40,110 bases of DNA from Chloroflexota bacterium (lineage in GTDB: Bacteria > Chloroflexota > Anaerolineae > Anaerolineales > Anaerolineaceae). This document shows positions 1 to 6,916 of this stretch, in pieces. The number at the start of each line of letters is the position of its first letter. Position 1 is the stretch's first letter. The notes below the pieces were generated by a model. The model searched no databases, was not told where the DNA came from, and worked only from the letters and a program-made list of their open reading frames with translations. The position numbers and the translations under genes were made by a program. The stretch lies in contig JAAZOK010000014.1 in assembly GCA_012797815.1 (NCBI GenBank), positions 1 to 40,110 on the forward strand, written 5' to 3'.

Positions 1-100
1 AAGGGAGTAAGATCGCAGGTAGACTACCTGCTTGATAGGCGGCGTGTGTAAGCGCAGTAATGTGTTAAGCTAAGCCGTACTAATGATCGAGGGCTTCATT
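1..100 (+). rRNA. 23S ribosomal RNA, 3' end (partial)
   Basis: The first hundred bases match the conserved 3' end of bacterial 23S rRNA. The block with GTGTAAGCGCAGTAATG, followed by AGC-TAAGCCGTACTAATGATCGAGGGCTT, is the terminal domain VI helix and the strand that closes the molecule. The 5' part of the gene lies before the window. The exact 3' end is uncertain by a few bases, probably 98-104. A 5S gene follows about 65 bp later, so this is the tail of an rRNA operon on the plus strand. Confidence 0.93.
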
Positions 101-165
101 GCGTGGTGCGGAGTACTCGGTACTCTTTTGTAATCATTCTACATACTATTCAAGGTTCACTTAAG

Positions 166-287
166 TCTCTTGGTGATTGGAGCGACGGTGGTACACCCGG
201 TAACATACCGAACCCGGCAGTTAAGGCCGTCAGCGCCGATGGTACTTGGGGGGCAGCCCCCTGGGAGAGTAGGTCGTTGCCAAGAGA
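166..287 (+). rRNA. 5S ribosomal RNA
   Basis: The stretch has the bacterial 5S signature, including the CATACCGAACCCGG block and the CGCCGATGGTACTTGG block. The ends pair as helix I: GTCTCTTGG at 165-173 with CCAAGAGAC at 280-288. The length of about 122 nt fits the family. The closing helix is followed directly by a run of seven Ts (289-295), so the 3' end of the rRNA operon may be defined by a factor-independent stop here. Confidence 0.95.
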
Positions 288-332
288 CTTTTTTTGTTTA
301 ATATGCTCCTTTTCAATTAAAATAGAAGCATT

Positions 333-1181
333 ATGAATATCTCCCCCCAAGATTATTACCGTGAACCAGGTTGCTTAACTGTTCCGGATAAATTCATCTT
401 CTTAAAACAATATTTACCGGATGACATTCCCTCTTTATGTAAATTGATCCATAACATTGCGATCCATATCTTCTGGGCAGAAAGGATGGGATGCCCTTTG
501 GATGGAATCCGTCAATCTGATGTACAGTTACGATCTTTTAAAAGAAAGATGGAGCGCTTGTTTGAACTCGATGACACGGCGCTCAATATAAGACGTGATA
601 ATGGAAAGAAGTTGGTGGTGAACTGCCGTGATATTTCTCTGCTCATGACCACTTTTCTGCGGATGAAAGGGATTCCTGCCCGATGCCGTTGTGGTTTTGC
701 TACTTATTTTATTCCTCAAAAGTATGAAGATCACTGGATTTGTGAATACTGGGATATAGAAAAACAACAATGGAAAATGGTAGATGCGCAAATGGATGAA
801 TACCAGATGGAAGCACTAAAGATAAATTTCGATGTACATGATGTTCCACTCGGGAAATTCATCCCGGCAGGACGTGCCTGGCAGTTGATCAGACAAAACA
901 AAGTTGATCCACAAAAGTTTGGAATTTTTAAGTACAAGGGGGAGATGTTTATTGTAGGAAATATGCAGCGCGATCTACTGGCTTTGAATTCCATTGAATT
1001 GTTGCCATGGGATTTGTGGGGATATCTGAACAAGCGCTATATCCAATTAACCCAACCCGACCTCAAATTACTGGATGAAATGGCTGTCATAACCCAATTG
1101 GGAGATAGCGCTTTTCCAATGGTGCGCAGTATGGTTGAGAATAACCCGGTACTTCGTCCAAAACAAACATGGCTCACTTAA
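333..1181 (+). CDS. Transglutaminase-like domain protein
   Basis: This 282-residue soluble protein carries a transglutaminase-like (papain-fold) core. The likely catalytic triad is visible: Cys98 in the segment VVNCRDISLL, His134 in YEDHWICEYWD, and Asp151 in WKMVDAQMD. The spacing and order Cys-His-Asp are those of the microbial transglutaminase-like superfamily, whose members are mostly proteases or amide hydrolases; the substrate here is unknown. No signal peptide is visible, so a cytoplasmic location is likely. It starts about 45 bp after the 5S rRNA with only a weak ribosome site, and is followed 47 bp later by an MFS gene on the same strand. The remainder of the chain (residues 160-282) shows no motif I recognise. 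Confidence 0.8.
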   Translation: MNISPQDYYREPGCLTVPDKFIFLKQYLPDDIPSLCKLIHNIAIHIFWAERMGCPLDGIRQSDVQLRSFKRKMERLFELDDTALNIRRDNGKKLVVNCRDISLLMTTFLRMKGIPARCRCGFATYFIPQKYEDHWICEYWDIEKQQWKMVDAQMDEYQMEALKINFDVHDVPLGKFIPAGRAWQLIRQNKVDPQKFGIFKYKGEMFIVGNMQRDLLALNSIELLPWDLWGYLNKRYIQLTQPDLKLLDEMAVITQLGDSAFPMVRSMVENNPVLRPKQTWLT

Positions 1182-1228
1182 TATCAAAGCATCAACACAT
1201 CATTGTCACTTAAAAGGATCGTTCATTA

Positions 1229-2485
1229 ATGAAACAACATTTATCTGTCACAAAGCTTATTTCATTGAATTCATACTGGTTTGGGCTTTCATTTCTCTGG
1301 AACTCATTGCATCCGATCATCCTGCCTGCTATTTTGCTCTCTTATGTGCCTGCCGCCAATAAAAATACCTATTTAGGGCTGCTCTCTTTTCTGGGTTTGA
1401 TCCTGGCTATGGTGGTACAACCGCTATCCGGCTCCATCAGCGATCGATCTACATCGCGGTGGGGACGCCGGGTGCCCTTCATTGCGATAGGAACCCTCTC
1501 GGATATGGTGATCATTTTATTCGTGACGTTTACCCATACCCTGTTAGGGATCTTTATGGGTTATATTGCTCTTCAAATCTCATCTAATATTGCTCATGGA
1601 CCGATGCAAGCCATTATCCCGGACATGGTTTCTGAAAAACAACAAGGATTGGCAAGTGGGATTAAAAATTTCATGGATGTTGCTGGGGTGATCGCGGCAT
1701 CCTTGCTGGCAGGATCTCTGATCACTCCAACCGGAACGGGATCTGACAGGATCTTTGTTGTGATTATGGTGATACTTGGAATCACTGCTCTGATCACTAT
1801 TTTAGCGGCTGCCAACAGGAATGATGAAAATAAAGCTTTGAAGCTGCCCTCGAATATAAAAATAAAAGAGTTGTTCAAGATCGATAAGCAAGCGCACCCT
1901 GTTTTTGTGAATTTGATCCAAACACGCTTTATATTCTTGTTGGGAGTGTATGGAATTCAAACCTTTGCTCAATACTACATTGGGGATGTCCTGCAGGTAG
2001 AGAATGCGGTAAAAACAACCGGGAGTGTTATGGCTGTTATCGCAGGCGCACTGGTTGTAAGTGTGTTGATCGCCGGATGGCTGATAGAAAGAACTGGACC
2101 CAGAAAGTTGATGAATACGGCGATGATGCTCACTGCGCTGGGTAGTATGGTGCTTTTCTTTATCCAGGAAATTGGCACGTTTACCATTGTGGCTGGTTTC
2201 ATCGGTGCAGGGATGGGTTTATACCTTACTTCTAACTGGACGGTGGCGGTGAAGTTAGCACCGACGGAACAAGCCGGAAAATTTATGGGACTGACCAATC
2301 TTGCCACTGCTGGTGCCAGCGCGGTGGGTAAATTGGAGGGTCCCTTCATTGATTTAGCAAATCGATGGGAAGCGGGAGCTTTTTGGGGGTATCGTTTGAT
2401 GTTCTTGTTCAGTGTCCTCTGTTCACTGGTAAGCTTTTATCTTTACAATCATTCATTGAAAAAACATGATCACAGTTCAGGCTGA
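1229..2485 (+). CDS. MFS transporter (sugar-type)
   Basis: A 418-residue polytopic inner-membrane protein of the major facilitator superfamily, with about twelve hydrophobic segments in two halves. The loop between helices 2 and 3 carries the MFS signature at residues 68-85 (GSISDRSTSRWGRRVPF), in the form common in disaccharide/glycoside MFS carriers (the SLC45/GPH-like style with D-R-S-x-S-R-W-G-R-R). The substrate cannot be read from the sequence. The ATG at 1229 follows an AAAAGGATC ribosome site. It may be co-transcribed with the transglutaminase-like gene upstream (47-bp gap). The next gene downstream, rpsU, has its own promoter beginning only 6 bp after this stop codon. Confidence 0.85.
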   Translation: MKQHLSVTKLISLNSYWFGLSFLWNSLHPIILPAILLSYVPAANKNTYLGLLSFLGLILAMVVQPLSGSISDRSTSRWGRRVPFIAIGTLSDMVIILFVTFTHTLLGIFMGYIALQISSNIAHGPMQAIIPDMVSEKQQGLASGIKNFMDVAGVIAASLLAGSLITPTGTGSDRIFVVIMVILGITALITILAAANRNDENKALKLPSNIKIKELFKIDKQAHPVFVNLIQTRFIFLLGVYGIQTFAQYYIGDVLQVENAVKTTGSVMAVIAGALVVSVLIAGWLIERTGPRKLMNTAMMLTALGSMVLFFIQEIGTFTIVAGFIGAGMGLYLTSNWTVAVKLAPTEQAGKFMGLTNLATAGASAVGKLEGPFIDLANRWEAGAFWGYRLMFLFSVLCSLVSFYLYNHSLKKHDHSSG

Positions 2486-2490
2486 TAGAA

Positions 2491-2519
2491 TTGACAAGCC
2501 TGTTACTTCTATGTATAAT
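2491..2519 (+). promoter_or_regulatory. Near-consensus sigma-70 promoter for rpsU-infA
   Basis: A perfect TTGACA -35 (2491-2496) and a perfect TATAAT -10 (2514-2519) are separated by exactly 17 bp. The predicted start is near 2526, giving a leader of about 165 nt before rpsU. Both hexamers match the consensus fully, as expected for a highly expressed ribosomal-protein operon. Confidence 0.85.
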
Positions 2520-2616
2520 CAGTGCGCTGCAGGATAGATTTAGCCGCGGTAATTATCTCATGAGGAGGAGGCATTTTATAGAAAGCTTCCAGTAGTTGAA
2601 ACACTCTGTGAATGAT

Positions 2617-2656
2617 AACTCGGCTGTGCATTATTCTATCAGGCGAGTTTTTTTAT
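2617..2656 (+). terminator. Terminator-like hairpin in the rpsU leader (possible attenuator)
   Basis: AACTCGGCTG (2617-2626) pairs with CAGGCGAGTT (2640-2649), with one mismatch, and is followed by a run of seven Ts (2648-2654). It lies between the promoter and the rpsU start, so it would either cut the leader into a small RNA of about 130 nt or act as an attenuator of the ribosomal-protein operon. A hairpin sharing the GCTGTG / TCAGGCG arms lies before the phosphohexomutase gene (20898-20928). Confidence 0.65.
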
Positions 2657-2690
2657 TCTTTTTACCCTCTTATGGAGGGAGGTGAGAATT

Positions 2691-2882
2691 TTGACAAAGG
2701 TAGTGTTGCGACCCAATGAATCGCAGGATCAATTACTCCGTCGCTTTAGGAAAAAAATCATTAAGAGCGGCGTATTAAGCACTATTCGAAAGAAACGTTG
2801 GTTTTCATCAAAAAGCGAAACGCGTCGTGCAGAAAAGAAAAAAGCAGTTCGTCGTATGAAACGACATCAGATGACCCATTAA
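2691..2882 (+). CDS. rpsU: 30S ribosomal protein S21
   Basis: A 63-residue, very basic protein with the S21 signature from its first residues: [20 protein letters not shown], then [18 protein letters not shown] and a Lys/Arg-rich tail. It is a component of the small ribosomal subunit near the anti-Shine-Dalgarno end of 16S rRNA. I place the start at the TTG at 2691: the strong ribosome site GGAGGTGA ends six bases before it, and the in-frame GTG at 2682 lies inside that site and would add three residues not seen in the family. infA follows 37 bp downstream on the same transcript. Confidence 0.93.
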   Translation: MTKVVLRPNESQDQLLRRFRKKIIKSGVLSTIRKKRWFSSKSETRRAEKKKAVRRMKRHQMTH

Positions 2883-2919
2883 ATTCCATGAGTCAACGGA
2901 CTGCAGGAAGGAGTTTTTA

Positions 2920-3168
2920 ATGGGGAAGGAAGAGAAGATTCAAGTTGATGGCACGGTGATCGAGGCTCTGCCCGCGACACAATTCCGCGTTCGACTTGAT
3001 AACGGTCACGAAGTTCTCGCTTATTTGTCCGGGAAAATGCGCCGTTATTACATTCGCATTCTACTGGGTGATCATGTAAAAGTTGAGATGTCTCCTTATG
3101 ATCTGACACGTGGTCGGATCGTTTATCGGCAGAAAAAGGGTTATCAACCATCCGAAAATAAAGAATGA
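2920..3168 (+). CDS. infA: Translation initiation factor IF-1
   Basis: An 82-residue S1/OB-fold protein with the IF-1 landmarks: G-T-V-I-E-A-L-P near the N terminus, the [14 protein letters not shown] strand, [11 protein letters not shown], and [21 protein letters not shown]-1 binds the 30S A site during initiation. A good ribosome site (GGAAGGAG) precedes the ATG. It is the second gene of the rpsU operon and ends within a strong terminator. The C-terminal tail ([12 protein letters not shown]) is slightly longer than the usual end. Confidence 0.95.
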   Translation: MGKEEKIQVDGTVIEALPATQFRVRLDNGHEVLAYLSGKMRRYYIRILLGDHVKVEMSPYDLTRGRIVYRQKKGYQPSENKE

Positions 3169-3199
3169 ACAAATCCCCCCATTTTGGGGGGATTTGTTT
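3168..3199 (+). terminator. Intrinsic terminator of rpsU-infA
   Basis: AACAAATCCCCCC (3168-3180) and GGGGGGATTTGTT (3186-3198) form a perfect 13-bp stem with a 5-nt loop. The stem starts on the last base of the infA stop codon. The 3' arm ends in TTGTTT, so termination on the plus strand is likely. The left copy of the 59-bp island repeat begins two bases after this hairpin. Confidence 0.85.
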
Positions 3200-3200
3200 C

Positions 3201-3259
3201 GTATCGGAAATCATTGTCAAACAAACTCAACGCTTTCATATAGTTAGCGCGCTCAAAAG
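3201..3259. repeat. Left copy of 59-bp direct repeat (orphan 3' end of the DHOD-like gene)
   Basis: This 59-bp stretch matches 11182-11240 at 58 of 59 positions in the same orientation. Read on the minus strand it encodes the last residues of the DHOD-like protein (FERANYMKALSLFDNDFRY) without the rest of the gene. The single mismatch (A3213 versus G11194) is a synonymous Asn codon change. Weaker similarity runs to about 3269. It abuts the infA terminator, so it is either an attachment-site copy left by island integration or a remnant of a second DHOD-like gene. Confidence 0.92.
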
Positions 3260-3284
3260 TAACGAGCTCGTTTTTCTTTCATTG

Positions 3285-3338
3285 ATAAATAGCTTATGGT
3301 ACACTGTTAGAAATTTCAGATTCTGTAGAGCTATTTAT
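3285..3338 (+). promoter_or_regulatory. Inverted repeat around the start of the YhfZ-like gene, with weak promoter elements
   Basis: ATAAATAGCT (3285-3294) and AGCTATTTAT (3329-3338) are perfect inverted copies, and the right arm covers the A and T of the ATG start codon. A TTGATA hexamer (3282-3287) and an extended -10-like TGGTACACT (ending 3305) lie between or beside the arms, but not at ideal spacing from each other. The arrangement suits autoregulation or sequestration of the start codon in an mRNA hairpin. Which of these applies cannot be told from sequence. Confidence 0.45.
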
Positions 3339-4254
3339 GGATAAAATGTATGAGCAAAAGATCAAATTTGTTGTAAAAGAGTTGGCAGGTGATCTTTTGT
3401 TGCTTGATAAAGGGGATAAAATAAAACCCATCTCACATTTTCAAGAAAAATATAAAGTTGCAAGGGGAACTATACAAAACGCATATGCATTTTTGAAAGA
3501 AAATGGTGCAGTGGATTTTGATGGAAAAGGACGAACGGGTTTATTTATTAAAGAGATCAATTATTCAAAACTTCAAAGTTACTGCATGACGGGAAGCCTT
3601 ATGGGCGTGATGCCGATGTCGAATACCATAACCAGCCAGGGACTCGCCACTGCGCTTTATAAAGCACTGAACAATATTGATTGTGATCTTGTATATATGA
3701 GAGGGGGTAAAAAAAGAATTCGGATGGTGATGGATTCGAAATGTCATTTTGCTGTCTGTTCCCTTAACACTGCTCAAATTGCGATGACAGAAGGATGCGA
3801 TGCCAAAATCCTTTATAATTTTGGACCGAATAGCTTTTTACCCAGGCACATTATAATCTTTAAGGATTCATCCCAAAATACGATTCAGCCGGGAATGAGG
3901 GTGGCTTATGACCCCACGTCCGTTGACCATTGCAATATCATGGATGTCCTGCTTAAGGATATTGAGGGTGTTCAACGTGTAACGATCAAGGCATATCAGA
4001 CAATGCGAGCATTAAGAGATGGGGTTATTGATGCGGCTTTGTGGAATATCGACGAAGCGCTTGAAGATAAAAATAGCCATTTGCACTATGTTTTTGTAGA
4101 TTGCATGGATACGGAAAAGTTTACAACAGCAGTGCTCATCGTCAAATATGGTGATATTGCAATCGAGAAAATTCTTTTGAATTATATCAATCCAGAACAA
4201 ATTAAAAAAATTCAAAAATCTGTGATCCGGGGTGAAATATACGCTGATTTCTAA
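3337..4254 (+). CDS. YhfZ-family transcriptional regulator (GntR-like HTH plus ligand domain)
   Basis: A 305-residue protein with an N-terminal winged helix (residues about 10-72). The recognition helix is near VARGTIQNAYAFLKENGAV, followed by a wing at FDGKGRTGLFI. The rest (about 90-300) resembles the YhfZ C-terminal domain, a type-2 periplasmic-binding-like fold that would sense an effector. E. coli yhfZ sits in an operon with php, a phosphotriesterase homologue, and here too a phosphotriesterase-family gene lies in the same cluster, so control of this catabolic locus is the natural role. It is transcribed alone: a terminator follows 29 bp after the stop and a separate promoter serves the PTS genes. 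Likely DNA sites are the two GTACA-N6-TGTAC palindromes at 4378 and 4528. Confidence 0.75.
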   Translation: MDKMYEQKIKFVVKELAGDLLLLDKGDKIKPISHFQEKYKVARGTIQNAYAFLKENGAVDFDGKGRTGLFIKEINYSKLQSYCMTGSLMGVMPMSNTITSQGLATALYKALNNIDCDLVYMRGGKKRIRMVMDSKCHFAVCSLNTAQIAMTEGCDAKILYNFGPNSFLPRHIIIFKDSSQNTIQPGMRVAYDPTSVDHCNIMDVLLKDIEGVQRVTIKAYQTMRALRDGVIDAALWNIDEALEDKNSHLHYVFVDCMDTEKFTTAVLIVKYGDIAIEKILLNYINPEQIKKIQKSVIRGEIYADF

Positions 4255-4283
4255 CTATGGTCGGTTGCCCTTGCATTGAAATG

Positions 4284-4317
4284 ATACCGGGATAGCTTCA
4301 ATATCCCGGTATTTTTT
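4284..4317 (+). terminator. Intrinsic terminator after the YhfZ-like regulator
   Basis: ATACCGGGATA (4284-4294) and TATCCCGGTAT (4302-4312) form a perfect 11-bp stem with a 7-nt loop, followed by a run of six Ts. This separates the regulator transcript from the downstream PTS operon. Confidence 0.9.
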
Positions 4318-4377
4318 ATTCGTCGAAAGCATATTTTTATCAAGCCCGTGTTTTGTGTGTATAAAAAAATGTATATA

Positions 4378-4393
4378 GTACAATAAAATGTAC
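4378..4393. promoter_or_regulatory. Candidate operator 1, GTACA-N6-TGTAC
   Basis: GTACAATAAAATGTAC is a 16-bp interrupted palindrome followed by GAA. The same architecture recurs at 4528-4543, exactly 150 bp downstream, also followed by GAA. The pair flanks the predicted promoter of the PTS operon, which suits a dimeric GntR-type repressor, perhaps acting by looping. The link to the YhfZ-like protein is inference. Confidence 0.5.
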
Positions 4394-4467
4394 GAAAATA
4401 TTAGGTGAATTTGTCCCGAAAACCGGAAAAAAGCCCTCAAAAGCCCCTAAATAACGCGAAAAGAGGG

Positions 4468-4496
4468 TTGTATACGGCAAATATGTATGATAAAAT
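4468..4496 (+). promoter_or_regulatory. Predicted promoter of the PTS/catabolic operon
   Basis: An extended -10, TGATAAAAT, places the hexamer TAAAAT at 4491-4496, and a weak TTGTAT -35 lies 17 bp upstream (4468-4473). The predicted start near 4503 puts operator 2 inside the early transcribed region and leaves a leader of about 98 nt before the IIB gene. The whole 346-bp interval 4255-4600 contains only this terminator, promoter and palindromes; I see no gene in it. Confidence 0.5.
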
Positions 4497-4527
4497 GCAA
4501 AGCAATACAAAAAAGAGAAATAATAGT

Positions 4528-4543
4528 GTACAAAATATTGTAC
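4528..4543. promoter_or_regulatory. Candidate operator 2, GTACA-N6-TGTAC
   Basis: GTACAAAATATTGTAC is the second and more symmetric copy of the palindrome (arms GTACAA/TTGTAC). It sits just after the predicted transcription start, where a bound repressor would block elongation or promoter clearance. The flanking GAA matches operator 1. Confidence 0.5.
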
Positions 4544-4600
4544 GAATCGTGAGAAAGGAATACGAAAGTAGATTTATCATTCAAAAGAAAGGAGGTGCAA

Positions 4601-5065
4601 ATGATCAAACTTTTAAGGGTCGATAGTAGGCTTCTGCATGGACAAATTGCAGTATCTTGGGTCAATTATGTTGGAACTGACTGTATTCTGGTCGCAGGTG
4701 ACAACATTGACCCAATGGTTACCACAACAATGAAGTTGAGTAAGCCTGCAGGTGTGAAGCTTGTAATAAAGACCATCAATGACTCCATTGCTGCAATTAA
4801 TGAAGGTAAGACAGATCCGTATAGATTGTTCATTCTGGTGGAGAATGTAACGGATGCATATCGTCTTGCAAAAGCTTGCCCTGCGATTAAATCAATAAAC
4901 GTGGGTCGGACCAAAAAATATGATGGTATGGAATCACTTAACAATGAGACTCATGTAACCTTTGAGCAAAAGAAAATGCTTAAAGAACTCCTTGAAAGTG
5001 GATATAACATTGTGCTGCAAATGATACCAACTTCAAAAGCCATACCGCTCAAACAAGTCTTGTAA
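4601..5065 (+). CDS. PTS system mannose/sorbose-family IIB component
   Basis: A 154-residue cytoplasmic protein of the mannose-family PTS IIB type. The N terminus MIKLLRVDSRLLHGQ carries the family's phospho-accepting histidine (His13) in the R-x-D-x-R-L-x-H-G-Q motif. IIB takes phosphate from IIA and passes it to the incoming substrate. I choose the ATG at 4601 because AAAGGAGGTG lies directly upstream; the in-frame GTG at 4595 is part of that ribosome site. First gene of the catabolic operon, with IIC 125 bp downstream. EI and HPr, needed to feed phosphate in, are not in the window. Confidence 0.9.
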   Translation: MIKLLRVDSRLLHGQIAVSWVNYVGTDCILVAGDNIDPMVTTTMKLSKPAGVKLVIKTINDSIAAINEGKTDPYRLFILVENVTDAYRLAKACPAIKSINVGRTKKYDGMESLNNETHVTFEQKKMLKELLESGYNIVLQMIPTSKAIPLKQVL

Positions 5066-5085
5066 GAAAAATATGGCTTTCCATC

Positions 5086-5097
5086 ATTGTGCACAAT
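5086..5097. promoter_or_regulatory. Perfect 12-bp palindrome between IIB and IIC
   Basis: ATTGTGCACAAT is fully self-complementary and lies in the 125-bp gap after the IIB gene, unlike the tight spacing elsewhere in the operon. It could be a protein-binding site or part of an mRNA structure; nothing ties it to a known regulator. Confidence 0.3.
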
Positions 5098-5190
5098 AAT
5101 CTGTAATGAGAATCTACTTTACCGTAGGAAAACCCTGTATCACGATGGGAGTGGTTATTTTTAGCTAAAAAACTATATAGGAGGTTGATT

Positions 5191-5976
5191 ATGACTGTGT
5201 TACAACAAGCATTTTTGCTTGGCCTTTTAGGCGCGTATTGTTGGTTGGACTGGTGTGTTGGTTTTCTTTATTGCAACAGACCAATTGTCCTTTGTCCTCT
5301 TGTGGGACTTATTATGGGTGACCTTCAAACAGGTCTTTTGCTAGGAGCTGTTCTCGAAACCTATTTTCTTGGAACTGTTGTCATCGGTGGGTATCAGGCT
5401 CCAGATGCCGGAGTTAGTAGTATCCTCGCGGCGGCTTTTGCGATCCATTCTGGTATGGATACCGATGCGGCTTTGCTCTTGGCCGTTCCGATTGCTGTCA
5501 TAATGACATCGCTCCAAAATGTGCTTTGGGCTGGGTTTTCTTTCACTTCCAAAATTGCCGATAGATATGCTGAGAAAGGTAGTTCACGTGGCGTATATGG
5601 AATTATGTTCCTCGAGATGTTCCTCAATACCCTGCTTAAATTCCTTGTTGTGTTCTTTGCCTGGCTGTATGGGAATGCTGCGGTCGAGGCGTTCATAGCC
5701 AAAATTCCCCCTGTAATTCTTAACGGTATGACTGTATCGGGTGGCGTGTTACCTGCAATCGGGCTTGCGATTCTTGTTTCTATGATTATGAACAAAAAGA
5801 ATGCGCCTTATTTCTTTCTCGGTTTTGCCGCGGTTGGTTATTTCGGAATTTCTACAATCGGCGTGGCAGTTTTGAGCATCATCCTGATCCTGTTGAAATT
5901 TGACTTCGGCGAGATGATAAGAAAATTCAAAAACACAAATCTTGAAGTGGCGGAGGTAAGTGATGATGACTTCTAG
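5191..5976 (+). CDS. PTS system mannose/sorbose-family IIC permease component
   Basis: A 261-residue polytopic membrane protein of the sorbose-specific IIC family. Characteristic stretches are RPIVLCPLVGLIMGDLQTGL, LGAVLETYFLG, and the Gly/Ala-rich segment after it (GGYQAPDAGVSSILAAAFAI). With IID it forms the substrate channel. The ATG at 5191 follows AGGAGG by six bases; the upstream TTG at 5185 abuts that site and is not usable. The short acidic C-terminal tail (EVAEVSDDDF) overlaps the start of the IID gene by 14 nt, so translation of the two is probably coupled. Confidence 0.92.
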   Translation: MTVLQQAFLLGLLGAYCWLDWCVGFLYCNRPIVLCPLVGLIMGDLQTGLLLGAVLETYFLGTVVIGGYQAPDAGVSSILAAAFAIHSGMDTDAALLLAVPIAVIMTSLQNVLWAGFSFTSKIADRYAEKGSSRGVYGIMFLEMFLNTLLKFLVVFFAWLYGNAAVEAFIAKIPPVILNGMTVSGGVLPAIGLAILVSMIMNKKNAPYFFLGFAAVGYFGISTIGVAVLSIILILLKFDFGEMIRKFKNTNLEVAEVSDDDF

Positions 5977-6820
5977 TGATGTAATGGTTAAAAAAATCAA
6001 AAGTGACGTTTCAGAAGAACAGATCATAACCCACAAGGATATTACCAAACTGAATTGGCGCTCTTTGATGGGTGCTTGTTCCTGTAACTATGAGAGGCTT
6101 ACGCATAAACCGTTTTGTTTCATGGTGGGTCCATGCCTAAAAAAGATCTATAAAGATGACACGAAAGCGTATTCTGAGGCGCTTCAACGCCACCTTGTAT
6201 GGTATAACACAACCCCCCAGGTTTACAGCTGGTTTGCTGGCCTTATGGTAGCTCTTGAAGAAAAGAATAAAAAAGATCCTGATTTCGATCCAGCAACGAT
6301 CAACGCGGTGAAATCATCACTTATGGGCCCGATGTCGGGAATTTTCGATTCCATCTTCATCAGCACTATTCGTGTGATTGGAGCAAGTATTGCCATTGCA
6401 CTTGCTTCGCAAGGGAACATCATAGCTCCATTTATCTATTTTCTCGTTTATAACATTCCTAACATGATTTGCCGTTTTTATGGTGGACACTTGGGATACA
6501 AGATGGGTACCAATCTGTTGGATAAACTGCAGCAATCTGGCCTAATGAACGCCATTCTTGAAGCTGCATCTGTTATGGGACTCATGGTTGTGGGATCGAT
6601 GTGTTTTTCTTATATCTCGGTCAATCTCGCGCTAACCTGGGGACCGGCTGGCTATGAAACGACATTGATGAGTGTTCTTAATGGCATCTTTCCAGGCATT
6701 CTGAATATTGGTGCAGTGTTTCTTTTCTACTGGTTATACAAGAAGAAAGTGAACACATTGGTTTTGATATTCGGAACAATAATAGTTTGTTGTGCTTTAG
6801 TGGCACTTGGAATAATGTAA
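5963..6820 (+). CDS. PTS system mannose/sorbose-family IID permease component
   Basis: A 285-residue membrane protein of the mannose-family IID type. The cytosolic N-terminal half carries recognisable blocks (NYERLTHKPFCFMVGP, YSEALQRHLVWYNTTPQV, and LMGPMSGIFDSIF, the usual SLMGPLAGIGDSIF block). Hydrophobic helices fill the C-terminal half. Start is at the ATG at 5963, six bases after GGAGG; the preceding GTG (5960) and next ATG (5966) are alternatives. It overlaps the IIC gene by 14 nt. The block variant F-D-S in place of G-D-S is slightly unusual. A 33-nt hairpin follows in the intergenic gap. Confidence 0.92.
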   Translation: MMTSSDVMVKKIKSDVSEEQIITHKDITKLNWRSLMGACSCNYERLTHKPFCFMVGPCLKKIYKDDTKAYSEALQRHLVWYNTTPQVYSWFAGLMVALEEKNKKDPDFDPATINAVKSSLMGPMSGIFDSIFISTIRVIGASIAIALASQGNIIAPFIYFLVYNIPNMICRFYGGHLGYKMGTNLLDKLQQSGLMNAILEAASVMGLMVVGSMCFSYISVNLALTWGPAGYETTLMSVLNGIFPGILNIGAVFLFYWLYKKKVNTLVLIFGTIIVCCALVALGIM

Positions 6821-6841
6821 AACTGGTGCCGCGAATTTTCA

Positions 6842-6874
6842 GAAGTGCCTCTTGTTTTTACCAAGGGGCACTTC
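6842..6874 (+). terminator. Stem-loop between IID and the TrpA-like gene
   Basis: GAAGTGCCTCTTG (6842-6854) pairs with CAAGGGGCACTTC (6862-6874) over 13 bp with one G-T pair and a 7-nt loop. No T run follows, so it is more likely a processing or stability element, or a weak terminator, that lowers expression of the downstream enzymes relative to the transporter. Confidence 0.5.
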
Positions 6875-6916
6875 ATTGATGGCAGAAAGGAAGATACATG
6901 AAAGGTGATTTGTAAG

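Noticed and set aside
103-350. Open frames on both strands across the 5S region
   Set aside because: They overlap the clear 5S rRNA and its flanks; no ribosome site or protein-like sequence.
2879-3220. Minus-strand frame of 113 codons antisense to infA
   Set aside because: It overlaps infA and the terminator in antisense and has no ribosome site. The DHOD-like fragment at 3201 is in a different minus frame.
6898-6915. Five-codon ORF (MKGDL) just before the TrpA-like gene, as a leader peptide
   Set aside because: Too short to support; it contains the ribosome site of the next gene but shows no run of regulatory codons or alternative hairpins.
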